From positions 1 to 64,000 of the forward strand of contig JBFXFL010000003.1 of NCBI GenBank assembly GCA_050179115.1: 64,000 bases of DNA. Direction: 5' to 3'. The number at the start of each line of letters is the position of its first letter. The first letter of the stretch is position 1. Of the stretch, positions 1 through 9,007 are shown piece after piece. The notes beneath the pieces are model-generated. The model worked only from the letters and a program-made list of their open reading frames with translations. It ran no database searches and had not been told where the DNA came from. A program made the translations under genes and the position numbers. The DNA comes from JAGPUQ01 sp050179115 (GTDB lineage Bacteria; Pseudomonadota; Gammaproteobacteria; Pseudomonadales; Porticoccaceae).

Positions 1-2
1 CG

Positions 3-218
3 GTCGGCACCGATGCCTACAACCAAAACCTGTCACAACGCCGTGTGGCCGCGGTGAAGGCCAAGCTGGCCAAGGACTATGGCATTGCGGCGAACCGCAT
101 CTCGACGGTCGGCTACGGCGAGAGCCGGCCGATTGCCGACAACGCCACTGCCGAGGGTCGGGCGAAAAACCGGCGCGTGATCGGGCAGCTGAGCTATACG
201 GAAGTGGCGCCCGAATAA
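3..218 (+). CDS. OmpA-family C-terminal domain protein (5' truncated by window)
   Basis: Only the last 71 residues are in the window; the gene begins upstream. The visible part is the end of an OmpA-like peptidoglycan-binding domain: a stretch NQNLSQRR, a helix with regularly placed Lys/Ala, then GYGESRP and NRRV, which are the usual signature positions of this fold (the Arg in NRRV contacts diaminopimelate in the family). Such proteins tether the outer membrane to peptidoglycan. The stop TAA is followed 22 nt later by a strong hairpin terminator, so this is the last gene of its transcript. The type of N-terminal domain (beta-barrel or lipoprotein) cannot be seen. Confidence 0.85.
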   Translation, partial: VGTDAYNQNLSQRRVAAVKAKLAKDYGIAANRISTVGYGESRPIADNATAEGRAKNRRVIGQLSYTEVAPE

Positions 219-240
219 ACGGGTCACCCCTGGGTCTGAC

Positions 241-274
241 TGATAACGGCGCCTGCGGGCGCCGTTATCATTTT
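241..274 (+). terminator. Rho-independent terminator after the OmpA-family gene
   Basis: A perfect 13-bp inverted repeat (241-253 with 258-270) with a 4-nt loop is followed by TTTT. It lies just after the OmpA-family stop codon and points the same way. Confidence 0.9.
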
Positions 275-486
275 GAAGCGGGCGGACGCGGATTTTGCAG
301 CATGGCAAGGAGACTGGGCCGCGGTCTGCCGTGGCGCCGCGCTGGGCCGATTGCGCGGGAGGCGGCGACGCAAACTTCGGCGTACACTGTTCCACCTCAA
401 CTGGGTATGGGGCAGACACCTACGGATTCAGGCACTGAATCCAGCTTCCGGTACCTTGGCGATCTCCAGGATAGAACCCGATATTC

Positions 487-2046
487 GTGATGAGCAGTGA
501 AACCTCCTCCGACCTTCATCTGAAGGTACGCAACCTGACGATGGACGACTATCCCCGGCTCAAGGAGCTGATGGACGAAGTCTACGCCGACATCGCCGGA
601 GCCTGGCCGGAAAGTTCAATCCGCTCACTGATCGCCGATTTCCCCGAGGGGCAGATCGTGATCGAGGACCACGGCCGGGTGGTAGGCGTGGCGCTGAGCG
701 TTCGCTGCAACTATGAGCGCTTCAGTCGTCAGCACACCTACGAGGATCTGATGGCACGGCGCGATCGCATTCGTCACGATCCCGACGGCGACGCGCTCTA
801 TGGCATGGATGTGTTCGTCGACCCCGATTATCGCGGTCTGCGGCTCGGGCGGCGGCTTTACGACGTGCGCAAGGATCTGTGCCGCAACCTCAATCTGCGT
901 GCCGTCCTGGCCGGCGGGCGCATCGTCAACTACCACGAACACGCCGACACCCTGTCGCCCATCCAGTACATCGACGCGGTTCGGCATCGCGAGATCCACG
1001 ACCCCATCCTGAGCTTCCAGCTCGCCAATGACTTCGAGGTCAAGCGGCTGCTGCGCGCCTACCTGCCGGCGGACGAGCGCTCGCGCGGGTACGCCACTCT
1101 GCTCGAATGGAACAACATCGTCTACGAACCGGAAAACCTCCCTATCGGCAGCATCCGCAAGTCGGTGGTGCGGGTCGGCGTGATGCAGTGGCAGATGCGG
1201 CAGAGCCGTTCCTTCGACGAGTGGCTGCGGCAGGTGGAATTCTTTGTCGACTGCGTGGCCGACTACAAGTCCGATTTCGTGCTGTTTCCCGAGTTTTTCA
1301 ACGCCCCGCTGATGGGGCTGGGCGACCAGAGCAACCAGTTCGAGGCGATCCGCTTCCTTGCCACCTTTGCCGATCGGAGCATCGAGGCAATGGCGCAATT
1401 TGCAGTCTCCTACAACATCAACCTCATCGCGGGCAGCATTCCCGTCATCGTCGGCGACAAACTACAGAACCACGCCTATCTGTGCCGACGCGATGGCACC
1501 ATCGCCATGCAGCCCAAGCTCCACATCACGCCCCACGAGCGCCGCGACTGGGTGATCTCCGGCGGCGACAGCCTGCAGGTGTTCGACACCGACGCCGGGC
1601 GCATCGGGATTCTGATCTGCTACGACGTCGAGTTTCCCGAGCTGGCGCGACTGCTCGCCGAACAGGGTATGGATATTCTCTTCGTGCCCTTCTGGACCGA
1701 CACCAAGAACAGTTTTCTGCGCGTGCAGCGCTGCGCCCAGGCACGCGCCATAGAAAACGAGTGTTATGTAGTCATTGGCGGTAGCGTGGGTAACCTGCCG
1801 CAGGTACAAAACGTCGATCTCCAGTACGCCCAGTCCGCGGTCTACACGCCCTCCGACTTTGCGTTTCCCCATGACGCCATAATTGCCGAGAGCACCCCCA
1901 ACACGGAAATGGCGGTGATCGCCGATCTCGATCTGGATCGCCTTACCCGACTGCGCCACGAGGGCGCGGTCACCAACCGCAAGGACCGCCGGGACGATCT
2001 GTTCAGTCTGCTGTGGCGGAAGAATTCCGGCGTCGTTTCGCGATAG
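487..2046 (+). CDS. GNAT acetyltransferase / carbon-nitrogen hydrolase fusion
   Basis: A 519-residue two-domain protein. Residues about 12-195 form a GNAT N-acetyltransferase (acetyl-CoA loop in the GLRLGRRLYD area, preceded by MDVFVDPDYR). Residues about 225-505 form a nitrilase-superfamily amidohydrolase with the expected Glu-Lys-Cys set: Glu in FPEFFN near 270, Lys in QPKLHITPHER near 344, Cys in LICYDVEFPE near 378. Fusions of this type are a known family; the substrate is unknown and a linked acylation/deamidation role is inference. GTG at 487 and ATG at 490 are adjacent possible starts, with no clear ribosome-binding site. The gene stands alone, after the terminator at 241-274. Confidence 0.85.
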   Translation: MMSSETSSDLHLKVRNLTMDDYPRLKELMDEVYADIAGAWPESSIRSLIADFPEGQIVIEDHGRVVGVALSVRCNYERFSRQHTYEDLMARRDRIRHDPDGDALYGMDVFVDPDYRGLRLGRRLYDVRKDLCRNLNLRAVLAGGRIVNYHEHADTLSPIQYIDAVRHREIHDPILSFQLANDFEVKRLLRAYLPADERSRGYATLLEWNNIVYEPENLPIGSIRKSVVRVGVMQWQMRQSRSFDEWLRQVEFFVDCVADYKSDFVLFPEFFNAPLMGLGDQSNQFEAIRFLATFADRSIEAMAQFAVSYNINLIAGSIPVIVGDKLQNHAYLCRRDGTIAMQPKLHITPHERRDWVISGGDSLQVFDTDAGRIGILICYDVEFPELARLLAEQGMDILFVPFWTDTKNSFLRVQRCAQARAIENECYVVIGGSVGNLPQVQNVDLQYAQSAVYTPSDFAFPHDAIIAESTPNTEMAVIADLDLDRLTRLRHEGAVTNRKDRRDDLFSLLWRKNSGVVSR

Positions 2047-2230
2047 CTGCCGTCCGCACGGATTTCCCACCCAGGCCGGGCAGCTCGTGCTGTTCGATGA
2101 CCACGAGCACCCGGACGCGTGGCGACTGCCGGCGGACACCGGCGCGGCCCAAGGCGCATGGCGCCGGCCGTTGAATTGGCCGCTCCAGGCGGTAAGCTGG
2201 TGATGCCAAAATAACAGCCCACCACGGACC

Positions 2231-2330
2231 NNNNNNNNNNNNNNNNNNNNNNNNNNNNNNNNNNNNNNNNNNNNNNNNNNNNNNNNNNNNNNNNNNNNNN
2301 NNNNNNNNNNNNNNNNNNNNNNNNNNNNNN
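2231..2330. other. Scaffold gap of 100 N
   Basis: An unsequenced spacer of conventional length; its true size is unknown. The 184 bp before it (2047-2230) hold no recognisable gene. They contain a possible weak promoter (TTGAAT, 16 nt, TAAGCT) that would read toward the partial VOC gene on the far side. The flanks do not repeat each other, unlike those of the gap at 8215. Confidence 0.95.
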
Positions 2331-2492
2331 GGCATGTATGCGCTGGTGCTGGAATCCCCCGATCTGCCGGCAACCGCCAGGTCGCTCGCCGGCCACGGCA
2401 TCCGGGTGCACCCGGCGGCGGATAACCGCAATGTGCTGGAAGTTCCGCGCGAAGATGCCTTCGGCGCCCTGATCCGGATCCAGGCGGCCTGA
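2331..2492 (+). CDS. VOC/glyoxalase-like protein, C-terminal fragment at gap
   Basis: The frame is open from the gap edge to TGA, giving the last 53 residues of a protein whose start is lost in the gap. The end resembles the last beta-alpha-beta element of a vicinal-oxygen-chelate (glyoxalase/bleomycin-resistance) domain, with AGHGIRVHPAADNRNVLEV as the typical closing strands. Its enzymatic role cannot be judged. It is followed 94 bp later by a CaiB-family CoA-transferase, so both may belong to a catabolic cluster. The assignment rests on a short region. Confidence 0.5.
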   Translation, partial: GMYALVLESPDLPATARSLAGHGIRVHPAADNRNVLEVPREDAFGALIRIQAA

Positions 2493-2586
2493 CCGGTTGC
2501 GCTCGCCGTTCTGAACTCGCCGTTCCGAAAACAGCGCGCCCGCGCAAAAACCATCACCACCAAAACAGCATCGAGGACAGCGTCCC

Positions 2587-3785
2587 ATGAAATCTCCGCT
2601 CGACGGAATCCGCATTCTGGAACTGAACCGGGTCGCGCCCGGTTCCTTCTGCACCATGATGCTGGGCGACATGGGGGCCGAGGTTCTCAAGATCGAAACC
2701 CCGGCCCGCCCGGGTGCCAGCAAACACATGGGCGCGAAGGATGACGATCTCTGGGTGCGCTCCGAATTCGCCAACCGCAACAAGCGGAGCATGACGCTCA
2801 ACCTGAAGGATCCGGCAGCGCAGACGGTATTGCACGAGCTGGCGGCGAAGTCCGATGTGGTGATCGAAGGCTTCCGCCCCGGCGTCGGCGCGCGGCTGGG
2901 CGCGGATTACGCGACCCTGAGCGCAATCAACCCGCGGCTGGTGTATTGCTCGCTGAGCGGTTTCGGACAGGACGGCCCCTATCGCGACCGCGCGGGACAC
3001 GATCTCAACTATCTCGCCATTGCCGGCGTGCTCGGCCAGCTCGGCACTTGCGAAAGCCCGCCTCCGATCCCGCTCAACATCGTCGCCGACTACGCCGGCG
3101 CCGCCCTCCACGGCGTGATCGGCATCCTGCTCGCACTGCTCGCCCGCCAGAGCACCGGGCGCGGTCAGCAGGTCGATGTGGCCTATCTCGATACCGCCTT
3201 TGCGCTGCTCACGGCGGTGCCGGGAATCCGCAATTACTTCGTCGGTGGCGCGGAAGCCCAGCGCGGCGAAAATGTGTTTGCCGGCGCACATCCCTACTAC
3301 GCGGTGTATCCGACCCGCGATGACCGCTGGCTGTCGGTCGGTTGCATGGAGCCCTGGCTGTGGAGCAACTTCTGCGAGGCCCTGGGGCGCCCGGATCTCA
3401 AGTCCCAGGGCATGCAGACCGACGATTTCCAGCGTTCGCCCAGCGCCGCGCAGCGCGCGGCCAAGCAGGAGATCGAGGCGATCATGCGTACCCGTACACT
3501 CGCCGAATGGGTAACGTTTTTTGCCGATACCGATGTCTGCGTCGGCGAGGTGAACGGACTCGCCGAGGCCGTCAACGACCCGCAATTGCGCCACCGCGGG
3601 ATGATCCTGCCCGCGGGTGATCCCCGTCAGCCCGACGCGACCCAACCCGGAATCGCCATCAAGCTGACCGCGACACCGGGCGCGATTCGCAGCCGCCCGC
3701 CGACACCGGGCGAACATACCGATCAGGTGCTGAGCGAACTCGGCCGCACGCCGGCGGACATCGCGGCGCTGCGCGCGGCGGGCGC
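2587..3785 (+). CDS. CaiB/BaiF (family III) CoA-transferase, 3' end in gap
   Basis: About 399 residues are readable, close to the full length of family III CoA-transferases (roughly 380-410), which move CoA between organic acids. The N-terminus LDGIRILELNRVAPGSFCTM and the motif GDMGAEVLKIE are diagnostic. The catalytic Asp of the family fits the Asp in HDLNYLAIAG. The visible end ADIAALRAAGA matches the usual last residues, so only the final codon or two should be hidden by the gap. The start has GAGGACA 8-10 nt upstream. The acid substrate is not predictable from sequence. Confidence 0.85.
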
Positions 3786-3885
3786 NNNNNNNNNNNNNNN
3801 NNNNNNNNNNNNNNNNNNNNNNNNNNNNNNNNNNNNNNNNNNNNNNNNNNNNNNNNNNNNNNNNNNNNNNNNNNNNNNNNNNNNN
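3786..3885. other. Scaffold gap of 100 N
   Basis: An unsequenced spacer between the CoA-transferase and ilvD. Because the CoA-transferase appears complete but for its last residues, and ilvD starts 58 bp after the gap, little coding sequence is likely to be missing unless an additional gene lies inside. Confidence 0.95.
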
Positions 3886-3943
3886 GGCGACTCTGGTATT
3901 CTCCGGACCCGTTTCGACCAACCACCGCCGTCAGGGGTTCGCC

Positions 3944-5776
3944 ATGCCGACCTATCGCTCCCACACCACCACCCGCGGCCGCAACATGGCGGGCGCGCGC
4001 TCCCTGTGGCGCGCCACCGGCATGACGGACGCGGATTTCAACAAGCCCATCATCGCGGTCGCCAACAGCTTCACCCAGTTCGTGCCCGGCCATGTACACC
4101 TCAAGGATCTGGGCCAGCTGGTGATCGGGGAGATCGAGCGCGCCGGCGGCGTCGGCAAGGAGTTCAACACCATCGCGGTGGACGACGGTATCGCCATGGG
4201 CCACGACGGCATGCTCTATTCGCTGCCGTCGCGGGACATCATCGCGGACTCGGTCGAGTACATGGTCAATGCCCACTGCGCCGACGCCCTGGTGTGCATC
4301 TCCAACTGCGACAAGATCACCCCCGGCATGCTGATGGCCGCGTTGCGCCTCAATATCCCCACCATTTTCGTGTCCGGCGGCCCCATGGAAGCGGGCAAGA
4401 CCAAGCTGTCGGCGCAGAAGCTGGATCTGGTCGACGCCATGATGATCGCGGTGGACGACAGCGCCAGCGACGAGAAAGTCGCCGAGTACGAGCGTTCCGC
4501 CTGCCCCACCTGCGGCTCCTGCTCCGGCATGTTCACCGCCAACTCGATGAACTGCCTGACCGAGGCGCTCGGCCTGTCGCTGCCCGGCAACGGCTCGGTG
4601 CTGGCCACCCATGCCGATCGCGAGCAACTGTTTCTGGAAGCCGGCCGGCGCATCGTCGCACTGGCCCGCCGCCACTACGACGACGACGACTACCGGGTGC
4701 TGCCCCGCTCCATCGCCAGTTTCGAAGCGTTCGAGAACGCCATGAGCCTCGACATCGCCATGGGCGGTTCCACCAACACCATCCTGCATCTGCTGGCAGC
4801 GGCCCAGGAAGCCGAGGTGGATTTCACCCTGGCCGACATCGACCGGCTGTCCCACAAGGTGCCGAACCTGTGCAAGGTGGCGCCGAGCACGCCCAAATAC
4901 CACATGGAGGACGTACATCGTGCCGGTGGCGTCATGGGCATCCTGGGCGAGCTCGACCGCGCCGGCCTGCTGCATACGGATCTGCCGACCGTGTACGCCA
5001 ATACGATGGGCGAGGCGCTGGATACCTGGGATATCAAACGCAATCCCGCAGAAGCGGTGCAAAACTTTTTCCGCGCCGGCCCGGCGGGCATTCCCACCCA
5101 GGTCGCCTTCAGTCAGGCCACCCGCTGGCCGAGCCTGGACGACGACCGCGCCGAGGGCTGCATCCGCGCCGTCGCACACGCCTACAGCCAGGACGGCGGC
5201 CTCGCCGTGCTGTACGGCAACCTCGCGCCCAACGGCTGCGTGGTGAAGACCGCCGGCGTCGACGCCTCCATTCTGGTGTTCGAGGGCCCGGCCCATGTGG
5301 TCGAAAGCCAGGAGGCGGCGGTCGACGACATCCTCCACGACCGCGTCAAACCCGGTGCCGTGGTGGTGGTGCGTTACGAAGGCCCGCGCGGCGGCCCCGG
5401 CATGCAGGAGATGCTCTACCCCACCAGCTACCTGAAATCCAAGGGGCTCGGCAAGGCCTGCGCGCTGATTACGGATGGCCGCTTCTCGGGCGGCACCTCG
5501 GGGCTCTCCATCGGCCATGTCTCGCCGGAAGCCGCCGCCGGCGGCACCATCGGCCTGGTGGAAACGGGCGACCCCATCCACATCGACATCCCCAGCCGCA
5601 CCATCGAACTCAAGGTGAGCGAAGCCGAGCTCGCCACGCGCCGGGAGCGGCGCGAAAAAATCGGCTGGCATCCCGCCGAAAAGCGCCCGCGCAAGGTCTC
5701 GGCGGCGCTCAAGGCCTACGCCCTGCTCGCGACCAGCGCGGACCGTGGTGCGGTGCGGGATCTCAGTAAGCTTTAA
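3944..5776 (+). CDS. ilvD: Dihydroxy-acid dehydratase
   Basis: A 610-residue enzyme dehydrating 2,3-dihydroxy-isovalerate and -methylvalerate to the 2-oxo acids of valine and isoleucine synthesis. The length matches the E. coli type (about 616). The Fe-S cluster cysteines are visible in CISNCDKITPG and CPTCGSCSGM, and the Mg2+/substrate region in AVDDGIAMGHDGM. The C-terminus carries the conserved ITDGRFSGGTSG loop. No strong ribosome-binding site is seen before the ATG, but the N-terminus MPTYRSHTTTRGRNMAGAR aligns with family starts. It converges on the tonB-like gene, with a 27-nt gap. Confidence 0.97.
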   Translation: MPTYRSHTTTRGRNMAGARSLWRATGMTDADFNKPIIAVANSFTQFVPGHVHLKDLGQLVIGEIERAGGVGKEFNTIAVDDGIAMGHDGMLYSLPSRDIIADSVEYMVNAHCADALVCISNCDKITPGMLMAALRLNIPTIFVSGGPMEAGKTKLSAQKLDLVDAMMIAVDDSASDEKVAEYERSACPTCGSCSGMFTANSMNCLTEALGLSLPGNGSVLATHADREQLFLEAGRRIVALARRHYDDDDYRVLPRSIASFEAFENAMSLDIAMGGSTNTILHLLAAAQEAEVDFTLADIDRLSHKVPNLCKVAPSTPKYHMEDVHRAGGVMGILGELDRAGLLHTDLPTVYANTMGEALDTWDIKRNPAEAVQNFFRAGPAGIPTQVAFSQATRWPSLDDDRAEGCIRAVAHAYSQDGGLAVLYGNLAPNGCVVKTAGVDASILVFEGPAHVVESQEAAVDDILHDRVKPGAVVVVRYEGPRGGPGMQEMLYPTSYLKSKGLGKACALITDGRFSGGTSGLSIGHVSPEAAAGGTIGLVETGDPIHIDIPSRTIELKVSEAELATRRERREKIGWHPAEKRPRKVSAALKAYALLATSADRGAVRDLSKL

Positions 5777-5803
5777 TCGGTACGTTCAAAAAAACCGGTG
5801 CCG

Positions 5804-6586
5804 TCAGCGCGGCCGGATCTGAAAGCAGATCCGGCTGCGCACGCCGGGCACATCCACGGGCGCGCCGGCCTGGATCCGGGGCTGGTAGCGAAACTGGCGC
5901 GCCGCGGCCAGGGCGACCGCATCAAAGACATCCGTCGGACTGGCTTCGAGCACCCGCAGATCGCGGGTGGTGCCGTCTGCGGTCACGGTGAACTCCAGCA
6001 CCACATGGCCTTCGATCCCGCGCGCCAACGCCTGGTGTGGATAGGCCGGCTCCGGCCGGGACAGTGCCCGATACTCCCGTTCGATCCGCGTGTCAGTGAT
6101 TGCTCCCGTCCCGGCGGATACCGGCTCCCGCGCCGCCTCCGGTGGCGATTGCGGGGCGGCGGTCGCCTTCATGCCGTCCCCCAGCGGCGGCGGGGTCGCC
6201 GTGCCTGGCGCCGCTGGCGCGGCTGGGTCCGTACTGGGCGCGGGGACAGGCGCCGCGTCGGTCGGGTGCTGGGCGGCGGGCTCAGGAACGGGTTCCTGTG
6301 CGGATTCACGAACCGGCTGCGGCGGGCGCGGACGATCCGGTTTCGGGCTGGCGAGTGGGGTCGCAAGCGCGGGCGTCCGGCTCGGCGGGAGCGGGCTGGC
6401 GGTCGGCGCAACCTCCTTGGACGGCAGCTTCCTGTCAGCCACCAGCCAGACCGGGATCGGGGTGTTACCGGCGGCCGGATCGCGCCGCTGGAAGTCCGCG
6501 CGCCAGGCCAGCGCCACCAGGGTCAGCGCCAGGGCATGGACCGCGACGCTGGCGAGGATCCCGAGCGCATAGCCGCGCGCTTTCAT
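5804..6586 (-). CDS. TonB-family energy transducer
   Basis: A 260-residue protein. Residues about 6-25 are one uncleaved membrane anchor. Residues about 50-170 are rich in Pro, Ala and acidic or basic residues, the usual periplasm-spanning linker. Residues about 180-260 form the TonB C-terminal domain (YPHQALARGIEGHVVLEF, then ARQFRYQP). It would pass proton-motive force from ExbB/ExbD to outer-membrane receptors; no exbBD genes are adjacent. The start at 6586 was chosen because the anchor begins directly after it. It lies 37 nt after folA and is probably the last gene of the lgt-thyA-folA transcript. Confidence 0.85.
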   Translation of the reverse strand: MKARGYALGILASVAVHALALTLVALAWRADFQRRDPAAGNTPIPVWLVADRKLPSKEVAPTASPLPPSRTPALATPLASPKPDRPRPPQPVRESAQEPVPEPAAQHPTDAAPVPAPSTDPAAPAAPGTATPPPLGDGMKATAAPQSPPEAAREPVSAGTGAITDTRIEREYRALSRPEPAYPHQALARGIEGHVVLEFTVTADGTTRDLRVLEASPTDVFDAVALAAARQFRYQPRIQAGAPVDVPGVRSRICFQIRPR

Positions 6587-6623
6587 GAGGCGGCCGCCCA
6601 GGTCCGGCTCCGGGGACAGCGCG

Positions 6624-7115
6624 CTAATCGACCAGCCGCTCCAGGGTGACAAACGCATAGGCGGGATGGCCATCCGCCGCCGGCCGGTTTTCACAGGCGG
6701 TCTCGCGCCATTCGCTTGCGTCCAACGGTGGAAAAAAGGCATCGCCCGCCACCTCGATATCCACCCGAGTCAGATAAATCCGGTCGGCGAGCGTCAGGCA
6801 TTGCGCGTAGATCTGCGCGCCGCCGATCACGAACACCGGCGTGCCGAGCGCCGCGGCGCGCGCCAATCCTGCCGCCACCGAGGCGGCCACCGTCACACCC
6901 TCCGGCGCAAAGACCGGATCGCCGCTCACCACGATATTGGCGCGCCCCGGCAGCGGCCGCCCGATGGACTCGAAGGTCTTGCGGCCCATCAGTACCGGAT
7001 GACCCAGGGTCAGCGCCTTGAAGCGCTTGAGGTCGGCGGGCAGGTGCCAGGGCAGGGCGTTGCCGGCGCCGATCACACCGTTGCGCGCCACCGCAGCGAT
7101 CAGCACCACGTCCAT
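6624..7115 (-). CDS. folA: Dihydrofolate reductase
   Basis: 163 residues, typical of chromosomal FolA. It reduces dihydrofolate to tetrahydrofolate with NADPH. The N-terminus AAVARNGVIGAGNALPWHLP, the catalytic Asp in PADLKRFK, the NADPH loop GRKTFESIGRPLPGR and the C-terminal region YLTRVD are all present. Its ATG overlaps the thyA stop by one base (TGATG), so translation is coupled to thyA, the enzyme that produces its substrate. Confidence 0.97.
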   Translation of the reverse strand: MDVVLIAAVARNGVIGAGNALPWHLPADLKRFKALTLGHPVLMGRKTFESIGRPLPGRANIVVSGDPVFAPEGVTVAASVAAGLARAAALGTPVFVIGGAQIYAQCLTLADRIYLTRVDIEVAGDAFFPPLDASEWRETACENRPAADGHPAYAFVTLERLVD

Positions 7116-7909
7116 CAGATGGCGATGGGGGCGCTGATCCCCGGGTGCGGGTCATAGCCCTCGAGCCGGAAATCTGCGTAGCGGAAGGCGAACAGGTCGC
7201 GCACTTCGGGGTTCAGCAGCATCCGGGGCAGCGGGCGCGGCGCGCGGGCAAGCTGTTGATCGGCCTGCTCCAGGTGATTGAGGTAGAGGTGGCAGTCGCC
7301 GCCGCTCCAGATGAATTCGCCCGCTTGCAGGCCGGTGACTTGCGCCAGCATCAGTGTGAGCAGCGCATAGGACGCGATATTGAAGGGCACGCCGAGAAAG
7401 ATGTCGGCGCTGCGCTGGTACAGCTGGCACGAGAGCCGGCCTTCGGCGACATAGAACTGGAACAGGCAGTGGCAGGGCGCAAGCGCCATCTCGGGCAGGG
7501 CGGCCACGTTCCAGGCGCTGACGATGTGACGCCGCGAATCGGGTGCGGTGCGGATCTGCTCGATAACCTGCGCGAGCTGGTCGATATGCCCGCCGCGGCC
7601 GTCCGGCCAGTTGCGCCACTGGGCGCCGTACACCGGGCCCAATTCGCCGGCCGCGTCCGCCCACTCGTTCCAGATCGAGACGCCGTTGCGGTTGAGGTAC
7701 TCCACATTGGTGTCGCCGGCGAGGAACCACAGCAGTTCGTGGATGATGGACTTGAGGTGCACTTTCTTGGTGGTGACCAGGGGGAAGCCCGCCGCCAGAT
7801 CGAAGCGCATCTGGTGGCCGAACACCGACAGGGTGCCGGTGCCGGTGCGGTCGTCCTTGCACACGCCGGTGGTACGGACGTGGCGCATCAGATCCAGATA
7901 CTGGCGCAT
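7115..7909 (-). CDS. thyA: Thymidylate synthase
   Basis: 264 residues, exactly the length of the E. coli enzyme. It methylates dUMP to dTMP using methylene-tetrahydrofolate and releases dihydrofolate for FolA. The catalytic Cys lies in ALAPCHCLFQF, dUMP-binding residues in CQLYQRSADIFLGVPFN, and the N-terminal DDRTGTGTLS loop is intact. It starts 11 nt after the lgt stop and ends overlapping folA, in a co-directional block. Confidence 0.97.
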   Translation of the reverse strand: MRQYLDLMRHVRTTGVCKDDRTGTGTLSVFGHQMRFDLAAGFPLVTTKKVHLKSIIHELLWFLAGDTNVEYLNRNGVSIWNEWADAAGELGPVYGAQWRNWPDGRGGHIDQLAQVIEQIRTAPDSRRHIVSAWNVAALPEMALAPCHCLFQFYVAEGRLSCQLYQRSADIFLGVPFNIASYALLTLMLAQVTGLQAGEFIWSGGDCHLYLNHLEQADQQLARAPRPLPRMLLNPEVRDLFAFRYADFRLEGYDPHPGISAPIAI

Positions 7910-7920
7910 CTTCGTCTCCC

Positions 7921-8948
7921 TCAGGCGCGCGCGCGTTGCCGCGCGTTGCGGTAAGCCCAGCCGATCAGCAGCAGCCCGGCGAGGATCATGGGCAGGCTCA
8001 GGAGCTGGCCGCGGGTGAGCCAGCCGAGCAGGTCGAAGCCGATATGGCGGTCGGGCTCGCGCACGAATTCCACCAGAAACCGGAACAGTCCGTACAGCGC
8101 CAAAAACAACCCGCCGACCGCGCCGGCCGGGCGTTGCCGGCGCGAAAACCAGAACAGCAGCACGAACAGTACCAGCCCCTCGAGCAGTGCCTGATAAAGC
8201 TGCGAAGGATGGCGNNNNNNNNNNNNNNNNNNNNNNNNNNNNNNNNNNNNNNNNNNNNNNNNNNNNNNNNNNNNNNNNNNNNNNNNNNNNNNNNNNNNNN
8301 NNNNNNNNNNNNNNGTCCGTACAGCGCCAAAAACAACCCGCCGACCGCGCCGGCCGGGCGTTGCCGGCGCGAAAACCAGAACAGCAGCACGAACAGTACC
8401 AGCCCCTCGAGCAGTGCCTGATAAAGCTGCGAAGGATGGCGCGCGAGCTGCTCCGGGTCGCGGGGAAACACCATGGCCCAGGGCAGATCCGTGGGCCGGC
8501 CCCAGAGCTCCTGACCGATGAAATTGCCGATGCGGCCGAGGCCAAGCCCGATGGGCACCAGCGGTGCGACGAAATCCGCCACCGCAAGAAACGGCTGTCC
8601 CAATTTGCGTCCATAGAGCCACAGCGCCGTCAGTACCCCGAGCAGACCGCCGTGAAAGGCCATGCCGCCCTCCCAGATCCGGAAGATCCACAGCGGGTCC
8701 GTGCGCCAGATATCGAGGTTGTAAAACAGGCCCGACCCGAGCCGCCCGCCCAGCACCACCCCCAGGGCGGTATAGACGATCAGGTCGTCCACCTGCGCGC
8801 GCTGCACCGGTGCCCAGGGCTGCCGGCTGCGCCGCACCGCAAGCCACCAGGCGGCCGCGAATCCCAGCAGGTACATCAGCCCGTACCAATGGACTTTCAC
8901 CGGGCCGAGCGCGACGGCGACGGGATCGATGACGGGGTAAGTCAGCAT
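7921..8948 (-). CDS. lgt: Prolipoprotein diacylglyceryl transferase (split by artificial gap)
   Basis: Lgt moves diacylglyceryl from phosphatidylglycerol onto the lipobox Cys in the inner membrane. The signature GRIGNFIGQELWG, the HPSQLYQ motif and several membrane helices are visible. As given, the gene is interrupted by 100 N at 8215-8314, with the same 127 bp on both sides (8088-8214 and 8315-8441). Collapsing the duplicate removes 227 nt and leaves an 801-nt uninterrupted frame of 266 residues, a normal length for the family, so the real gene is almost certainly intact. It is followed by thyA 11 nt later. Confidence 0.93.
8088..8214. repeat. Left copy of 127-bp duplicated contig end
   Basis: Identical over its full 127 nt to 8315-8441, ending exactly at the N gap. 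It is best read as one genomic segment present at the end of both contigs (unmerged overlap), not a biological repeat. Confidence 0.95.
8215..8314. other. Scaffold gap of 100 N (spurious)
   Basis: A placeholder gap inside lgt. The flanking identity means there is probably no missing sequence; the contigs overlap by 127 nt. Confidence 0.95.
8315..8441. repeat. Right copy of 127-bp duplicated contig end
   Basis: Begins at the first base after the gap and matches 8088-8214 exactly. See the lgt entry for the corrected reading frame. Confidence 0.95.
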
Positions 8949-9007
8949 GATTGGCCCAGGGTTCGTCGAAGATGAAGCGATTGTGCGCCTGCCCGGCGCG
9001 GCGCGGC

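Noticed and set aside
8088..8441. Genuine tandem duplication within lgt
   Set aside because: Copies end exactly at the N gap and collapsing them restores a standard reading frame, which points to assembly overlap.
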